Part shown: positions 10,208-19,361 of the stretch, piece by piece | Numbering within the stretch: position 1 is the first letter of the stretch | How the letters are laid out: each line of letters starts with the position of its first letter | From: Silvimonas amylolytica | GTDB taxonomy: Bacteria > Pseudomonadota > Gammaproteobacteria > Burkholderiales > Chitinibacteraceae | Reading direction: 5' to 3' | DNA: 64,000 nucleotides | Assembly: GCF_014645555.1 (NCBI RefSeq) | Contig: NZ_BMLY01000007.1 | Span: 164,858 to 228,857 of the forward strand | Made by a program: the position numbers and the translations under genes | The notes under the pieces: generated by a model | The model's database searches: none | What the model was told of the DNA's origin: nothing | Seen by the model: only the letters and a program-made list of their open reading frames with translations

Positions 10208-10611
10208 TGCTGACGCTTAACCCCAAACCGGCCAGTGATGACAGCGACGGCAAACTGCAGCCGCCCAACGGCGTCGAAAAGACCGTTGCAATGCTCACGC
10301 ATCTGGCCGGCATTTTCTGGATTCCGTACCTGCCACTGCCGGTCCTGGCGTTGATCATTCCGTTCCTGGTGCTGCAATTTGCCCGCGTCCATTCGGAATA
10401 CGTCGAACAGCACGCCGTTCAGGCAGCCAATTTCCAGTTATTGATGGGGTGCTTCTACGCGCTTGCCATGATCATGAGTTATGCAGTGCATAACGTATTC
10501 CCGATCTGGTGGGTTGCGATCGGTTCCGCCATGTTCAGCCTGTGGGAGGGAGCCAAAGCAGTCAATGGTTGGCGCTCACGCTATCCCCTCACACTAAAAT
10601 TGTTCAAATAA
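10207..10611 (+). CDS. DUF4870 membrane protein
   Basis: 134 residues with three membrane segments and the DUF4870 pattern: [19 protein letters not shown], then [12 protein letters not shown], the family's conserved H-x2-Q-A-x-N-F-Q. The N-terminus is polar. The ATG overlaps the murA stop (TGATG), so it is translationally coupled to murA. Function unknown for the family. The end of the gene runs to 20 bases before hisG. Confidence 0.85.
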
Positions 10612-10631
10612 TCAAGAAAGTACGACAACAT

Positions 10632-11279
10632 ATGATTACGATTGCGCTGTCCAAAGGCCGCATTTTCGAAGAAACCGTGCCCCTGCTGGCTGCGGCCGGT
10701 ATCGTGCCCGCTGAAGCGCCGGAAGCCTCGCGCAAGCTGATCATTGGCACCAACCATCCAGATGTGCGCCTGATCATCGTGCGTGCAACCGATGTGCCGA
10801 CCTACGTGCAATATGGCGCGGCCGATCTGGGCGTTGCTGGCAAAGACGTATTGCTGGAACACGGCGGTGCCGGTCTATATGTGCCGCTGGATCTTGAAAT
10901 TGCGCGCTGCAAGCTGATGGTCGCCGTCCAGAACGGTTTTGACTACGAAGGCGCGGTCAAGCAAGGTGCACGTTTGCGCGTCGCCACCAAATACACAGAA
11001 TGCGCGCGCGAACACTTTGCCGGCAAAGGCGTGCACGTGGATCTGATCAAGCTGTATGGCTCGATGGAGCTGGCCCCGCTGGTGGGTCTGGCGGATGCGA
11101 TCGTCGATCTGGTTTCCACCGGCGGCACACTCAAAGCCAACAACCTGGTGGCCGTAGAAGACGTGCGCGACATCAGTTCACGCTTGATCGTCAATCAGGC
11201 AGCGCTCAAGCTCAAACAAGATCGCCTGCAACCGATCATTGATACCTTCGCCGCCACGGTTGCAGCCCGTCGCGATTGA
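10632..11279 (+). CDS. hisG: ATP phosphoribosyltransferase, short form HisG
   Basis: First step of histidine synthesis, joining ATP and PRPP. 215 residues ([19 protein letters not shown]), so this is the short HisG_S form lacking the C-terminal histidine-sensing domain; short forms need the regulatory subunit HisZ, which is not in this window. Conserved [14 protein letters not shown] and the PRPP loop [14 protein letters not shown] are present. The upstream-open frame inside the DUF4870 gene is not used: AAGAAAG before 10632 fits a ribosome-binding site. A strong terminator follows. Confidence 0.95.
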   Translation: MITIALSKGRIFEETVPLLAAAGIVPAEAPEASRKLIIGTNHPDVRLIIVRATDVPTYVQYGAADLGVAGKDVLLEHGGAGLYVPLDLEIARCKLMVAVQNGFDYEGAVKQGARLRVATKYTECAREHFAGKGVHVDLIKLYGSMELAPLVGLADAIVDLVSTGGTLKANNLVAVEDVRDISSRLIVNQAALKLKQDRLQPIIDTFAATVAARRD

Positions 11280-11294
11280 ACCGGCGAAACCGTC

Positions 11295-11329
11295 AAAGGT
11301 GGATGGACCACAACCCATCCACCTTTTTT
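11295..11329 (+). terminator. Rho-independent terminator after hisG
   Basis: Ten-base perfect stem AGGTGGATGG/CCATCCACCT, eight-base loop, then six T. It separates hisG from hisD transcriptionally. Confidence 0.9.
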
Positions 11330-11377
11330 GTCAGTATTGCTGCCTGGCCCTTGTAAAACAGGGTGACACACAGCAGT

Positions 11378-11383
11378 TATAAT
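11378..11383 (+). promoter_or_regulatory. Consensus -10 box upstream of hisD
   Basis: Perfect TATAAT 34 bases before the hisD ATG and just after the hisG terminator. The best -35-like hexamer, TTGTAA at 11351, is 21 bases away, which is longer than ideal. Confidence 0.4.
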
Positions 11384-11416
11384 TGTTCTCCCCCATTGCC
11401 AAACCGGATATCTGCC

Positions 11417-12718
11417 ATGATTCGCCGCCTTGATTCCCGCGACGCCCAGTTCCAGCAAGAACTCTCGGCCCTGCTCGCTTTCGAGTCGTCCCAGGATCCG
11501 GAAGTCGACGCCCGCGTGGCCGCCATCCTTGATGATGTCAAACAGCGCGGCGACGCGGCGGTGATCGACTACACACAACGCTTCGACAGTCTTTCCGCCG
11601 CCACGATGGCCGACCTGGAACTATCGCAAGCGGAACTGAAAGCCGCGTTCGAGCGTCTGCCGCAAGGGCAAAAAGATGCACTGGAAGCCGCTGCCGCTCG
11701 TGTGCGCCGTTATCACGAACACCAGAAAGCCGCCTCCTGGCAGTACACCGATGAAGACGGCACCATGCTGGGCCAGCAAGTCACAGCGCTGGATCGTGTC
11801 GGTATTTATGTGCCTGGTGGCAAGGCGTCTTATCCCTCTTCCGTGTTGATGAATGCCATTCCGGCGCATGTAGCAGGTGTCAGTGAAATCATCATGGTTG
11901 TACCGACACCGCGCGGCGAACGTAACGATCTGGTACTGGCTGCCGCGTATATCGCCGGTGTTAGCCGCGCCTTCACCATTGGCGGCGCGCAAGCTGTGGG
12001 CGCGCTGGCCTATGGCACGCAAACCATTCCGCAGGTCGACAAAATTACCGGCCCAGGCAATGCCTACGTCGCTGCGGCCAAGCGCCGTGTTTTTGGCATT
12101 GTCGGCATTGATATGGTCGCCGGTCCGTCCGAAATTCTGGTGATCTGTGACGGCACCACCGATCCGGACTGGATCGCCATGGACCTCTTTAGTCAGGCAG
12201 AGCATGACGAGATCGCCCAGGCCATCTTGTTGTGTCCAGACGCCGGGTTTATCGACCAGGTAGCCGCCAGCATTGAACGTCAGCTACCTGACATGCCACG
12301 CGCCGAAATCATCCGCGCATCGCTGACTGGTCGCGGCGCACTCATTCACGTGAAAGATCTGGCTGAAGCCTGTCATATCGCCAACTGGATCGCGCCGGAA
12401 CACCTGGAGCTATCGGTCGCAGAACCGCAGGTGTGGTTGCCAGAACTCAAGCATGCCGGTGCAATTTTCCTTGGCAAATTCACCTCAGAATCACTGGGTG
12501 ATTACTGTGCCGGGCCCAACCACGTGCTGCCGACCGCGCGCACTGCGCGTTTTGCCAGCCCGCTGGGGGTGTATGACTTCCAGAAGCGTTCCAGCCTGAT
12601 TCAGGTTTCGGCTGCCGGCGCCCGAAAACTGGGCCGTATTGCCAGTACACTCGCCCATGGCGAAGGGCTGCAGGCACACGCCAAAGCGGCGGAATATCGC
12701 CTCGACGACAAACAATAA
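11417..12718 (+). CDS. hisD: Histidinol dehydrogenase HisD
   Basis: Last two oxidations of histidine synthesis (histidinol to histidine), zinc and NAD dependent. 433 residues, standard length. Family blocks: [67 protein letters not shown] and [14 protein letters not shown]. The ATG at 11417 gives the normal N-terminus ([12 protein letters not shown]). In relatives hisC usually follows; here a TfoX_N gene starts 15 bases on instead. Confidence 0.96.
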   Translation: MIRRLDSRDAQFQQELSALLAFESSQDPEVDARVAAILDDVKQRGDAAVIDYTQRFDSLSAATMADLELSQAELKAAFERLPQGQKDALEAAAARVRRYHEHQKAASWQYTDEDGTMLGQQVTALDRVGIYVPGGKASYPSSVLMNAIPAHVAGVSEIIMVVPTPRGERNDLVLAAAYIAGVSRAFTIGGAQAVGALAYGTQTIPQVDKITGPGNAYVAAAKRRVFGIVGIDMVAGPSEILVICDGTTDPDWIAMDLFSQAEHDEIAQAILLCPDAGFIDQVAASIERQLPDMPRAEIIRASLTGRGALIHVKDLAEACHIANWIAPEHLELSVAEPQVWLPELKHAGAIFLGKFTSESLGDYCAGPNHVLPTARTARFASPLGVYDFQKRSSLIQVSAAGARKLGRIASTLAHGEGLQAHAKAAEYRLDDKQ

Positions 12719-12733
12719 TCGGGTTGCGACGGT

Positions 12734-13084
12734 ATGCCAGCGAGAAGCGAATATCTGGACTGGCTACTTGAGCAACTCGCGCCGCTGGGAAGTTTGCGGC
12801 CCAAGTCCATGTTCGGTGGCTACGGGCTGTATTGCGATGGTGTGTTCTTTGCCATCCTCTCTGACGACGTGTTTTATGTGAAGGTGGATGACACCAACCG
12901 ACCCAGATTTGAAAAGGCCGGTTTGCAACCTTTCCGCTACGACGTCAAAGACGGCAAGAAACATCTGTCTTATTACCCTTTGCCCGAGTCAGCACTGGAA
13001 GATACCGAAGCCCTGCAGGATTGGGCGCGTGAAGGCATTGGTGCCGCCTTGCGGGCTGCCGCCAATACCAGGAAACGCAGATGA
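12734..13084 (+). CDS. TfoX N-terminal-domain protein
   Basis: 116 residues matching the TfoX_N domain alone: KSMFGGYGLYCDGVFFAIL, then VFYVKVDDTNRPRFEKAG and KHLSYYPLP. TfoX of Haemophilus and Vibrio regulates competence but has an extra C-terminal domain missing here. Stand-alone TfoX_N proteins are common and uncharacterised. It sits in the his cluster where hisC would be expected and overlaps the cupin gene by four bases (ATGA). Confidence 0.85.
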   Translation: MPARSEYLDWLLEQLAPLGSLRPKSMFGGYGLYCDGVFFAILSDDVFYVKVDDTNRPRFEKAGLQPFRYDVKDGKKHLSYYPLPESALEDTEALQDWAREGIGAALRAAANTRKRR

Positions 13085-13425
13085 GTGAAAAGATTTCTGC
13101 GGCAACCGCGCCGCATTACCACTGGGGCGAGGGTGAAGACGGTTGGCATCTGATGCGCACTCCTGGCTTATCCGTGATTCAAGAGCGGATCGGGCCGGGT
13201 GGAGCGGAAGCACGCCATTACCATGTGCATGCCAGCCAGTTCTTTTATGTCCTCACTGGCAGTCTTGAGATCGAGGTCGCGGGTGTGGTGACCGCCCTGA
13301 GCGCGCAAGAAGGTCTGGTGATCCCGGCTGGCGCAGCGCATCAGGTGCGCAATGTGTCGCAAACCGACACGCATTTTCTGGTGACCTCGCAACCGCCCAG
13401 TCACGGCGACCGGGTTTTGGCCTGA
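13081..13425 (+). CDS. Small cupin-domain protein
   Basis: 114-residue single-domain cupin. Motif 1 is H-Y-H-V-H followed by SQFFYVLTGSLEIEV; motif 2 is VIPAGAAHQVRN. The metal-binding histidines and glutamine are present, so it may bind a metal and act as a small enzyme or sugar-binding protein; the reaction cannot be deduced. Coupled to the TfoX_N gene by ATGA and followed by an 80-base gap before hisB. Confidence 0.85.
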   Translation: MSEKISAATAPHYHWGEGEDGWHLMRTPGLSVIQERIGPGGAEARHYHVHASQFFYVLTGSLEIEVAGVVTALSAQEGLVIPAGAAHQVRNVSQTDTHFLVTSQPPSHGDRVLA

Positions 13426-13470
13426 CAATCCCTTTTACCCTGTTTTTACAGAGTTTTGACCCGTTTTTGC

Positions 13471-13499
13471 TTCACCTGGGCGGCAAAGTCGTGGACAAT
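13471..13499 (+). promoter_or_regulatory. Candidate promoter of the hisBHAFI run
   Basis: TTCACC (-35), 17 bases, GACAAT (-10), each matching consensus at four of six positions, 47 bases before the hisB ATG. Confidence 0.35.
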
Positions 13500-13546
13500 T
13501 ACGCAAATTGCGCCCAGTTGGGCTATTGCCGATTACGAGAATACGA

Positions 13547-14140
13547 ATGCGCGAAGTACAAGTAACCCGTAACACGCTAGAAACCCAGATCACCGTGACC
13601 ATCAATCTGGATGGCACCGGCAAGTCCCGGTTTGATACCGGCGTGCCCTTTCTGGAACATATGATGGATCAGATTGCCCGCCACGGGCTGATTGATCTGG
13701 ATGTCGTCGCCAAGGGTGATCTGCATATCGATGCCCACCACACCGTGGAAGACGTCGGTATTACGCTCGGCCAGGCATTGGCTAAAGCATTGGGCGACAA
13801 GAAGGGTATTCGCCGCTATGGCCACGCTTATGTGCCACTGGATGAAGCACTGTCTCGCGTCGTCATCGACCTCTCCGGTCGTCCTGGTCTGGAATATGGT
13901 GTCGAGTTCACCCGTGCGGCGATCGGTGGTTTTGATGTTGATCTGTTTGGCGAATTCTTCCGTGGTTTCGTCAATCACGCCGCTGTCACGCTGCATATCG
14001 ATAACCTGAAGGGCAAAAATGCCCACCATCAGGCAGAGACGATCTTCAAGGCATTCGGTCGTGCATTGCGTATGGCAATCGAATACGATGAACGCATGGC
14101 TGGCGTCACGCCTTCGACCAAAGGCACTCTGGTCGGTTAA
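13547..14140 (+). CDS. hisB: Imidazoleglycerol-phosphate dehydratase HisB
   Basis: Monofunctional IGP dehydratase, 197 residues, sixth step of histidine synthesis, manganese dependent. Metal-binding repeats [14 protein letters not shown] and [14 protein letters not shown] are intact. The histidinol-phosphatase domain fused to HisB in enterobacteria is absent, so that step must be encoded elsewhere. The ATG at 13547 follows GAGAATA, giving the normal N-terminus ([13 protein letters not shown]). Confidence 0.96.
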   Translation: MREVQVTRNTLETQITVTINLDGTGKSRFDTGVPFLEHMMDQIARHGLIDLDVVAKGDLHIDAHHTVEDVGITLGQALAKALGDKKGIRRYGHAYVPLDEALSRVVIDLSGRPGLEYGVEFTRAAIGGFDVDLFGEFFRGFVNHAAVTLHIDNLKGKNAHHQAETIFKAFGRALRMAIEYDERMAGVTPSTKGTLVG

Positions 14141-14164
14141 CCCTTCACTCGTTGAACCTCTGAA

Positions 14165-14806
14165 ATGCGTATCGCAATCGTTGACTACGGAATGGGCAAC
14201 CTGCATTCCGTGACCAAAGCCATTGAGCACGTTGCCGGCAATGACGCTAGCATTGTGTTGACTGACGACCCGATCGAGGTCGCTGCAGCCGACAAAGTGG
14301 TGTTTCCCGGTCAGGGCGCCATGCCCGACTGTATGCGCCATCTGGAAGAAAGCGGCCTGAAGGGTGCGGTGCTGGATGCCGCGCGCCAAAAGCCGTTTTT
14401 GGGTATCTGTGTCGGCGCGCAACTGCTATTCGACTACAGTGAAGAAGGTGACACGCCGGGTCTGGGCGTGTTTGCTGGTGGCGTCATGCGCTTCCCCAAG
14501 GAACGCATGCACGACGACGAAGGCCACAAACTCAAGGTGCCGCACATGGGTTGGAACGAAATGTTCATTACCCGTGAGCATCCGCTGTGGCAAGGCATTC
14601 CGCAAGGTGAGCGCTTTTACTTCGTGCACAGCTACCACTTCAAGCCATCTGATGACATTACCGTCATCGAATCGGCTTATCCGTACCGTTTTGCAGCGGC
14701 CGTAGCACGCGATAATATTTTTGCAATTCAATGCCACCCGGAGAAAAGCCACAACGCCGGGCTGCAATTGTTGCGAAATTTTGTACACTGGGATGGTCGC
14801 CCCTGA
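14165..14806 (+). CDS. hisH: Imidazole glycerol phosphate synthase, glutaminase subunit HisH
   Basis: Class I glutamine amidotransferase, 213 residues, that feeds ammonia to HisF. The nucleophile cysteine is in FLGICVGAQLL, the catalytic His-Glu pair in IQCHPEKS, and the oxyanion region in VFPGQGAMPDCM. Standard length. Lies between hisB and hisA. Confidence 0.95.
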   Translation: MRIAIVDYGMGNLHSVTKAIEHVAGNDASIVLTDDPIEVAAADKVVFPGQGAMPDCMRHLEESGLKGAVLDAARQKPFLGICVGAQLLFDYSEEGDTPGLGVFAGGVMRFPKERMHDDEGHKLKVPHMGWNEMFITREHPLWQGIPQGERFYFVHSYHFKPSDDITVIESAYPYRFAAAVARDNIFAIQCHPEKSHNAGLQLLRNFVHWDGRP

Positions 14807-14866
14807 AAAAGCGCCCCAAGCGCCGGCGACACACTAACAACCTGACTTCATTGAAGTTTCTGCATC

Positions 14867-15610
14867 ATGCTGATTATTCCTGCAATTGATTTGAAAGATG
14901 GCGCCTGCGTTCGTTTGCGTCAGGGCCTGATGGAAGACGCGACTGTCTTCTCGGAAAACCCGACCACCATGGCCCGCCACTGGCTCGATAAAGGTGGTCG
15001 TCGCCTGCACCTGGTGGACTTGAACGGCGCCTTTGCCGGCAAGCCCAAGAACCTGGATGCCATCAAGGCCATCCTGGCGGAGGTTGCGGGCGAGGTACCG
15101 GTGCAACTGGGTGGCGGCATTCGCGATCTGGACACCATCGAGCGTTATCTGGACGCGGGTATCGACTACGTCATTATCGGCACTGCGGCCGTGAAGATTC
15201 CAGGCTTCCTGCACGAAGCTTGTGATGCCTTCCCCGGTCACATCATTGTCGGTCTGGATGCCAAAGATGGCCGAGTTGCCACCGATGGCTGGTCGAAGAT
15301 CACCGAACACGATGTCATTGATCTGGCTCAGCGCTTCCAGGATTACGGCGTGGAAAGCGTCATCTACACCGATATCGGTCGCGATGGCATGCTTTCTGGC
15401 GTCAACATCGAAGCCACCGTCAAGCTGGCTCAGGCACTCACCATTCCGGTGATCGCTTCTGGCGGTCTGACTGATCTGGACGACGTGCGAAAGCTGGTTG
15501 AAGTAGAAAGTGAAGGCATCGAAGGTGTCATCACCGGCCGCGCCATCTATGAAGGCACCATCGACTTCAAGGCTGCGCAAGACCTGGCCGACGAAGCCGT
15601 CGCCGCCTGA
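14867..15610 (+). CDS. hisA: ProFAR isomerase HisA
   Basis: TIM-barrel isomerase (N'-ProFAR to PRFAR), 247 residues. N-terminal [17 protein letters not shown] carries the catalytic Asp, [20 protein letters not shown] and [15 protein letters not shown] the two phosphate/catalytic half-barrels, and [12 protein letters not shown] the C-terminal phosphate loop. Preceded by a 60-base gap after hisH. Confidence 0.96.
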   Translation: MLIIPAIDLKDGACVRLRQGLMEDATVFSENPTTMARHWLDKGGRRLHLVDLNGAFAGKPKNLDAIKAILAEVAGEVPVQLGGGIRDLDTIERYLDAGIDYVIIGTAAVKIPGFLHEACDAFPGHIIVGLDAKDGRVATDGWSKITEHDVIDLAQRFQDYGVESVIYTDIGRDGMLSGVNIEATVKLAQALTIPVIASGGLTDLDDVRKLVEVESEGIEGVITGRAIYEGTIDFKAAQDLADEAVAA

Positions 15611-15633
15611 TCTGATCTGTTTAAAACCACCCG

Positions 15634-15670
15634 CCGCTGCCGCTATGGTCATTCGCCATGGCGGTTGCGG
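15634..15670 (+). other. Near-perfect hairpin between hisA and hisF
   Basis: CCGCTATGG (15640-15648) pairs with CCATGGCGG (15656-15664) through one G-T wobble. The stem continues outward after one mismatch to CCGC/GCGG, about 14 pairs around a seven-base loop. No T-run follows, so it is not a standard terminator; it lies 22 bases before the hisF ATG. Confidence 0.55.
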
Positions 15671-15691
15671 TGTTGCGTCTGGAAAATCCAC

Positions 15692-16459
15692 ATGCCTTTA
15701 GCCAAGCGCATTATCCCCTGCCTTGATGTCACCGCTGGCCGCGTGGTCAAAGGGGTCAATTTCGTCGAACTGCGTGACGCCGGTGATCCGGTGGAAATCG
15801 CTCGCCGTTATGACGAACAAGGCGCGGATGAGCTGACGTTCCTGGACATCACCGCATCATCTGATGACCGCGACCTGATCCTCTCGGTGATTGAGGCAGT
15901 GGCTTCCGAAGTATTCATCCCGCTCACCGTGGGTGGAGGCGTGCGCAAGGTGGAAGACGTACGCCGCCTGCTCAATGCGGGCGCGGACAAGATCAGCATC
16001 AACACCTCGGCCATTACCAACCCGCAACTGGTGGCCGATGCCGCTGCTCGTTTTGGTAGCCAGGCCATTGTGGTCGCCATTGACGCCAAGGCAGTCACTC
16101 CGAACAACGACCGTTGGGAAGTCTTCACTCATGGTGGCCGCAATGCCACCGGTCTGGATGCGGTGGAGTGGGCCATCAAGATGCAGCAAATGGGTGCAGG
16201 CGAGATCCTGCTGACCAGCATGGATCGCGATGGCACCAAAATTGGTTTTAACCTGCCGCTGACCCGCGCGATTTCCGACGCAGTGGATATCCCGGTCATC
16301 GCCTCCGGCGGCGTGGGTAATTTGCAGCACATGGTCGAAGGGGTCACAGAAGGCCACGCCGATGCAGTGCTCGCCGCGTCCATCTTCCACTTTGGTGAAT
16401 ACACCGTGCGCCAGGCCAAAGAAGCCATGCGCGATGCGGGGATTGAGGTGCGCCTGTGA
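15692..16459 (+). CDS. hisF: Imidazole glycerol phosphate synthase, cyclase subunit HisF
   Basis: 255-residue TIM-barrel cyclase pairing with His[18 protein letters not shown] has the catalytic Asp near residue 11, with [17 protein letters not shown] and [16 protein letters not shown] carrying the second catalytic Asp. The open frame extends nine codons upstream, but the ATG at 15692 preceded by GGAAAA gives the family start ([11 protein letters not shown]). Overlaps hisI in a GTGA junction. Confidence 0.96.
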   Translation: MPLAKRIIPCLDVTAGRVVKGVNFVELRDAGDPVEIARRYDEQGADELTFLDITASSDDRDLILSVIEAVASEVFIPLTVGGGVRKVEDVRRLLNAGADKISINTSAITNPQLVADAAARFGSQAIVVAIDAKAVTPNNDRWEVFTHGGRNATGLDAVEWAIKMQQMGAGEILLTSMDRDGTKIGFNLPLTRAISDAVDIPVIASGGVGNLQHMVEGVTEGHADAVLAASIFHFGEYTVRQAKEAMRDAGIEVRL

Positions 16460-16851
16460 GCTGGCTGGACGAGATCAAATTTGATGCGGCCGGGCTCGTG
16501 CCGGTCATCGCGCAGGATGAGCACACCGGCCGCGTGCTGATGTTCGCTTTTGCCAATCGCGAGGCCGTGGCACTGTCTGCAGACAAGAGAACCGCCCACT
16601 ACTGGACGCGGTCACGCCAGAAACTGTGGCATAAGGGCGAAGAGTCTGGCCATTTTCAGCGCATCAAGGAAATCCGTCTGGATTGTGATGGCGATGTATT
16701 GATTTACGTGATCGAACAGGAAGGCGGCATTGCCTGCCATACCGGCCGCGAAAGCTGTTTTTTCCGCAAACTGAACGGCGACACGTGGGAAACGGTTGAT
16801 CCGGTCCTTAAAGATCCCAACGCGATTTATGGCCATGGTCATTCGCATTAA
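16456..16851 (+). CDS. hisI: Phosphoribosyl-AMP cyclohydrolase HisI
   Basis: 131 residues, third step of histidine synthesis. [16 protein letters not shown] and [16 protein letters not shown] hold the zinc and magnesium ligands. Monofunctional: the HisE pyrophosphatase domain is a separate gene 164 bases downstream. GTG start overlapping the hisF stop. A strong terminator follows. Confidence 0.95.
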   Translation: MSWLDEIKFDAAGLVPVIAQDEHTGRVLMFAFANREAVALSADKRTAHYWTRSRQKLWHKGEESGHFQRIKEIRLDCDGDVLIYVIEQEGGIACHTGRESCFFRKLNGDTWETVDPVLKDPNAIYGHGHSH

Positions 16852-16867
16852 GTGCACATAAACAGAC

Positions 16868-16898
16868 AAAAAAGCCCGTTGCCGTAACGGGCTTTTTT
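16868..16898 (+). terminator. Terminator after hisI
   Basis: Thirteen-base stem AAAAAAGCCCGTT/AACGGGCTTTTTT with loop GCCGT. Symmetric, so it could work on both strands. Confidence 0.9.
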
Positions 16899-16984
16899 GT
16901 CTGAATGGTCAATTCATCCGGATGTTCGTACAACTTTAAACATGCGCATTGCAACCGCAGCGTCCTTTCGTAATCAAACCCCCT

Positions 16985-16990
16985 TATAAT
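16985..16990 (+). promoter_or_regulatory. Consensus -10 box upstream of hisE
   Basis: Perfect TATAAT 25 bases before the hisE ATG, beyond the hisI terminator. The -35 region is poor. Confidence 0.4.
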
Positions 16991-17015
16991 TGATGCTTTG
17001 TATCTGGAGCGAAGC

Positions 17016-17345
17016 ATGGTTTCCGCTGAAATCCTGGAGCGTTTGTCCGCCACGCTGGCATCCCGCCGCGAGGCAGACCCCAGCACCTCTTACGTCGCCA
17101 AGCTATTTCACAAAGGTCAGGAAGCGATCCTGAAAAAAGTGGGCGAAGAAGCGGTTGAAACCATCATGGCCGCCAAGGATGGCGACAAGCTCCATCTGGT
17201 CCGTGAAGTTGCTGATCTGTGGTTCCATACCATGGTGCTGCTGGCCAACGAAGGTCTCTCTGCTGAAGATGTGCTGGCCGAACTGGCCCGCCGCGAGGGG
17301 ATCTCCGGCATTGAAGAGAAAGCGTCGCGTCCTGCCCAGGATTGA
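17016..17345 (+). CDS. hisE: Phosphoribosyl-ATP pyrophosphatase HisE
   Basis: 109 residues, second step of histidine synthesis. The MazG-like core [15 protein letters not shown] and [15 protein letters not shown] shows the E-x2-E and E-x3-D metal ligands. The ATG at 17016 is preceded by TGGAGC, a good ribosome-binding site; the earlier in-frame start would overlap the -10 region. Separated from hisI by a terminator, so probably transcribed from its own promoter with the HIT gene. Confidence 0.95.
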   Translation: MVSAEILERLSATLASRREADPSTSYVAKLFHKGQEAILKKVGEEAVETIMAAKDGDKLHLVREVADLWFHTMVLLANEGLSAEDVLAELARREGISGIEEKASRPAQD

Positions 17346-17405
17346 ATCGGGGCCGACCAGGTCTTATGAATGATGGCGCCGCAACGGCGTATTGGGAGAA
17401 ACTTG

Positions 17406-17762
17406 ATGAGCGATTGCCTGTTCTGCAAGCTGGCCAGCGGTGAAATCCCGAGCAAGCAGATTTACAGCGATGATGAAGTCGTGGCATTTCACGATATCCA
17501 TCCAGTGGCACCGGTGCATTTTTTGATTGTTCCCAAAATCCACGTCGATTCGCTGGCGCACGCTGGTCAGGAACATCAAGCCTTGTTGGGCAAGATGCTT
17601 TTGCTGGCGCCCAAACTGGCCGCAGAGCAAGGTTTGAAAGACGGTTTTCGCACCGTCATCAATACCGGCCACGGCGGTGGGCAAACGTTCTTCCATCTGC
17701 ACGTCCACGTGTTTGGTGGCAATGTCATGTCGCCTGATCTGACTGCCATCAACACGCAATAA
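17406..17762 (+). CDS. HIT-family nucleotide hydrolase (HinT-like)
   Basis: 118-residue histidine-triad protein. CLFCKLASGEIPSKQIY is the N-terminal block and HGGGQTFFHLHVHVFGG contains the H-x-H-x-H triad. HinT proteins cleave AMP-lysine-like and adenosine phosphoramidate substrates. GGGAGA lies seven bases before the ATG. Placing a HIT gene after hisE is common in betaproteobacteria. Confidence 0.92.
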   Translation: MSDCLFCKLASGEIPSKQIYSDDEVVAFHDIHPVAPVHFLIVPKIHVDSLAHAGQEHQALLGKMLLLAPKLAAEQGLKDGFRTVINTGHGGGQTFFHLHVHVFGGNVMSPDLTAINTQ

Positions 17763-17777
17763 TCGGCGTGTAAAGAA

Positions 17778-17802
17778 CAAACCCCTGATGGTCAGGGGTT
17801 TG
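17778..17802 (+). terminator. Perfect hairpin between the HIT gene and tatA
   Basis: Eleven-base perfect stem CAAACCCCTGA/TCAGGGGTTTG with a three-base TGG loop, no T-run. It could be a partial terminator, an mRNA stabiliser or a tatA leader element. Confidence 0.5.
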
Positions 17803-17843
17803 ATGGTTCAACCTGCGGCGCATAACGCCAGGAGTACAACACA

Positions 17844-18053
17844 ATGGGTTCGTTTAGCATCTGGCATTGGCTGATCGTGCTAGTGATCATCGTCCTGGTT
17901 TTTGGTACCAAAAAGCTGGGCAACGTCGGCAAGGATCTGGGTTCTGCCGTTCGCGGCTTCAAAGAAGGCATGAATGGCGAAGGCGAAAAGCCAGCTGATA
18001 ATCATGCTGAAGCCGGCCGCGTGATCGACGCTGCCGACCGCGACAAGCGTTAA
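17844..18053 (+). CDS. tatA: Twin-arginine translocase subunit TatA
   Basis: 69 residues. One N-terminal membrane helix ([15 protein letters not shown]), the [20 protein letters not shown] hinge and amphipathic helix, then a polar tail. TatA forms the variable pore of the Tat system that exports folded proteins. Ribosome-binding site AGGAG nearby. First gene of tatABC. Confidence 0.95.
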   Translation: MGSFSIWHWLIVLVIIVLVFGTKKLGNVGKDLGSAVRGFKEGMNGEGEKPADNHAEAGRVIDAADRDKR

Positions 18054-18077
18054 TCCGCCGACAGGACGACACGGGCG

Positions 18078-18611
18078 GTGTTTGATATCAGTCTGGGTGA
18101 AATGGCAGTGATCGGCGCGGTTGCCCTTGTGGTTATCGGGCCGGAGCGACTGCCCAAGGTGGCGCGTACTCTCGGCTTGCTGGTCGGGCGTGCCCAGCGT
18201 TTTGCCAACAGTGTCAAAGCGGATCTGGACCGGGAAATCGCCCAGACCGAACTCGCAAAGCTTGAAGCGGAAATGCGGGCGCAAGGCGCTGAATTACGCA
18301 ATACCATCCATCAACCATTGGCTGATGCGAAAGCGGCATTGCTGGCTGCGCCGTCTGAGACGCCCGCGCCTGTCGTTATGAATACGCCAGTCGAGCCCCC
18401 CGCGACGACGCAGTCTGAGCCCGACCCGTTTGCGCTGACAACCGCCGACCAGGCGCTGCGCCCTGTTGCAGAACCTGCCCCTGTATCTGCCGTGTCAGCT
18501 CCGGCTCCCGCCCCACAGATCCATGCAGGCGCTCATGACGAGCGCCAGCTTGATCTGTTCGAACCCTCTGTCCCCAGCGCCGCCCCCACGCCGGCGCGAG
18601 ATCGCCGCTGA
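18078..18611 (+). CDS. tatB: Twin-arginine translocase subunit TatB
   Basis: 177 residues from a GTG start. MFDISLGEMAVIGAVALVV with the conserved Glu in the membrane helix, then IGPERLPKVARTLG and an amphipathic coiled helix. After about residue 90 it becomes a Pro/Ala-rich low-complexity tail. TatB with TatC recognises twin-arginine signal peptides. tatC begins four bases after its stop. Confidence 0.95.
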   Translation: MFDISLGEMAVIGAVALVVIGPERLPKVARTLGLLVGRAQRFANSVKADLDREIAQTELAKLEAEMRAQGAELRNTIHQPLADAKAALLAAPSETPAPVVMNTPVEPPATTQSEPDPFALTTADQALRPVAEPAPVSAVSAPAPAPQIHAGAHDERQLDLFEPSVPSAAPTPARDRR

Positions 18612-18614
18612 TTC

Positions 18615-19361
18615 ATGACTGAGGATAACTTTCAGCCACTGCTGGTTCACCTGATCGAGTTGCGTTCCCGTATTGTGCGCAGCGCACTGGTGTTCTTCGT
18701 CGGCTTTGCCATCTGTTTTTATTTTTCGCAGCAGTTGTACGATTTTCTGGTCGCACCACTGACTGCCGTGCTGCCAGGCCAGAAACTGGTCTCGATCGGC
18801 ATTGCTGCACCGTTCCTGTTGCAGGTAAAGATTGTTGCGCTAACGGCCGTCATCATCACCATGCCGCATACACTCTATCAAGTGTGGGCGTTTGTGGCAC
18901 CGGGCCTCTACACCCACGAAAAACGCATGATCCTGCCGCTGGTGGTTTCATCCACCCTGCTGTTTTTGCTAGGCATGTCTTTTGCGTATTTCTTTGTTTT
19001 CAAAACTGTCTTCTCCTTTGTCGCCTCGCATGTGCCCAGTTCCATGCAGTGGCTACCAGATTCCGAACAGTACCTCTCCTTTGTATTGGGGCTGTTCATC
19101 TCTTTTGGCATCACCTTTGAAGTACCAGTGGCAATTGTGCTGCTGGTCCACATTGGCGTTGTCACCGTCGAAAAACTGGTGAGCTGGCGTCCGTATGTGA
19201 TCGTGGGTTCTTTCATCGTGGCTGCAGTGGTCACACCACCCGATCCGCTCTCGCAATGCTTGCTTGCCGTTCCACTCTGGCTTTTATATGAAGCCGGTTG
19301 CGTCGTCGCCCGCTGGACCGGGACACGCGCTTCGAATCAAACCCACACCCAAGAACAATGA
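18615..19361 (+). CDS. tatC: Twin-arginine translocase subunit TatC
   Basis: 248 residues, six membrane helices. HLIELRSRIVRSALVFFVGF at the N-terminus, YQVWAFVAPGLYTHEKRM, FGITFEVPVAIVLLV with the conserved F-x-x-E-x-P, and VVTPPDPLSQCLLAVPLW. Core receptor of the Tat translocase. Its last four bases (ATGA) start the next gene, a glycan ligase-like protein. Confidence 0.96.
   Translation: MTEDNFQPLLVHLIELRSRIVRSALVFFVGFAICFYFSQQLYDFLVAPLTAVLPGQKLVSIGIAAPFLLQVKIVALTAVIITMPHTLYQVWAFVAPGLYTHEKRMILPLVVSSTLLFLLGMSFAYFFVFKTVFSFVASHVPSSMQWLPDSEQYLSFVLGLFISFGITFEVPVAIVLLVHIGVVTVEKLVSWRPYVIVGSFIVAAVVTPPDPLSQCLLAVPLWLLYEAGCVVARWTGTRASNQTHTQEQ

Noticed and set aside
15645..16846. ATGGTCATTCGC occurs both before hisF and at the end of hisI
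   Set aside because: Only 12 bases, in two places with different context (hairpin loop versus coding sequence); likely chance.
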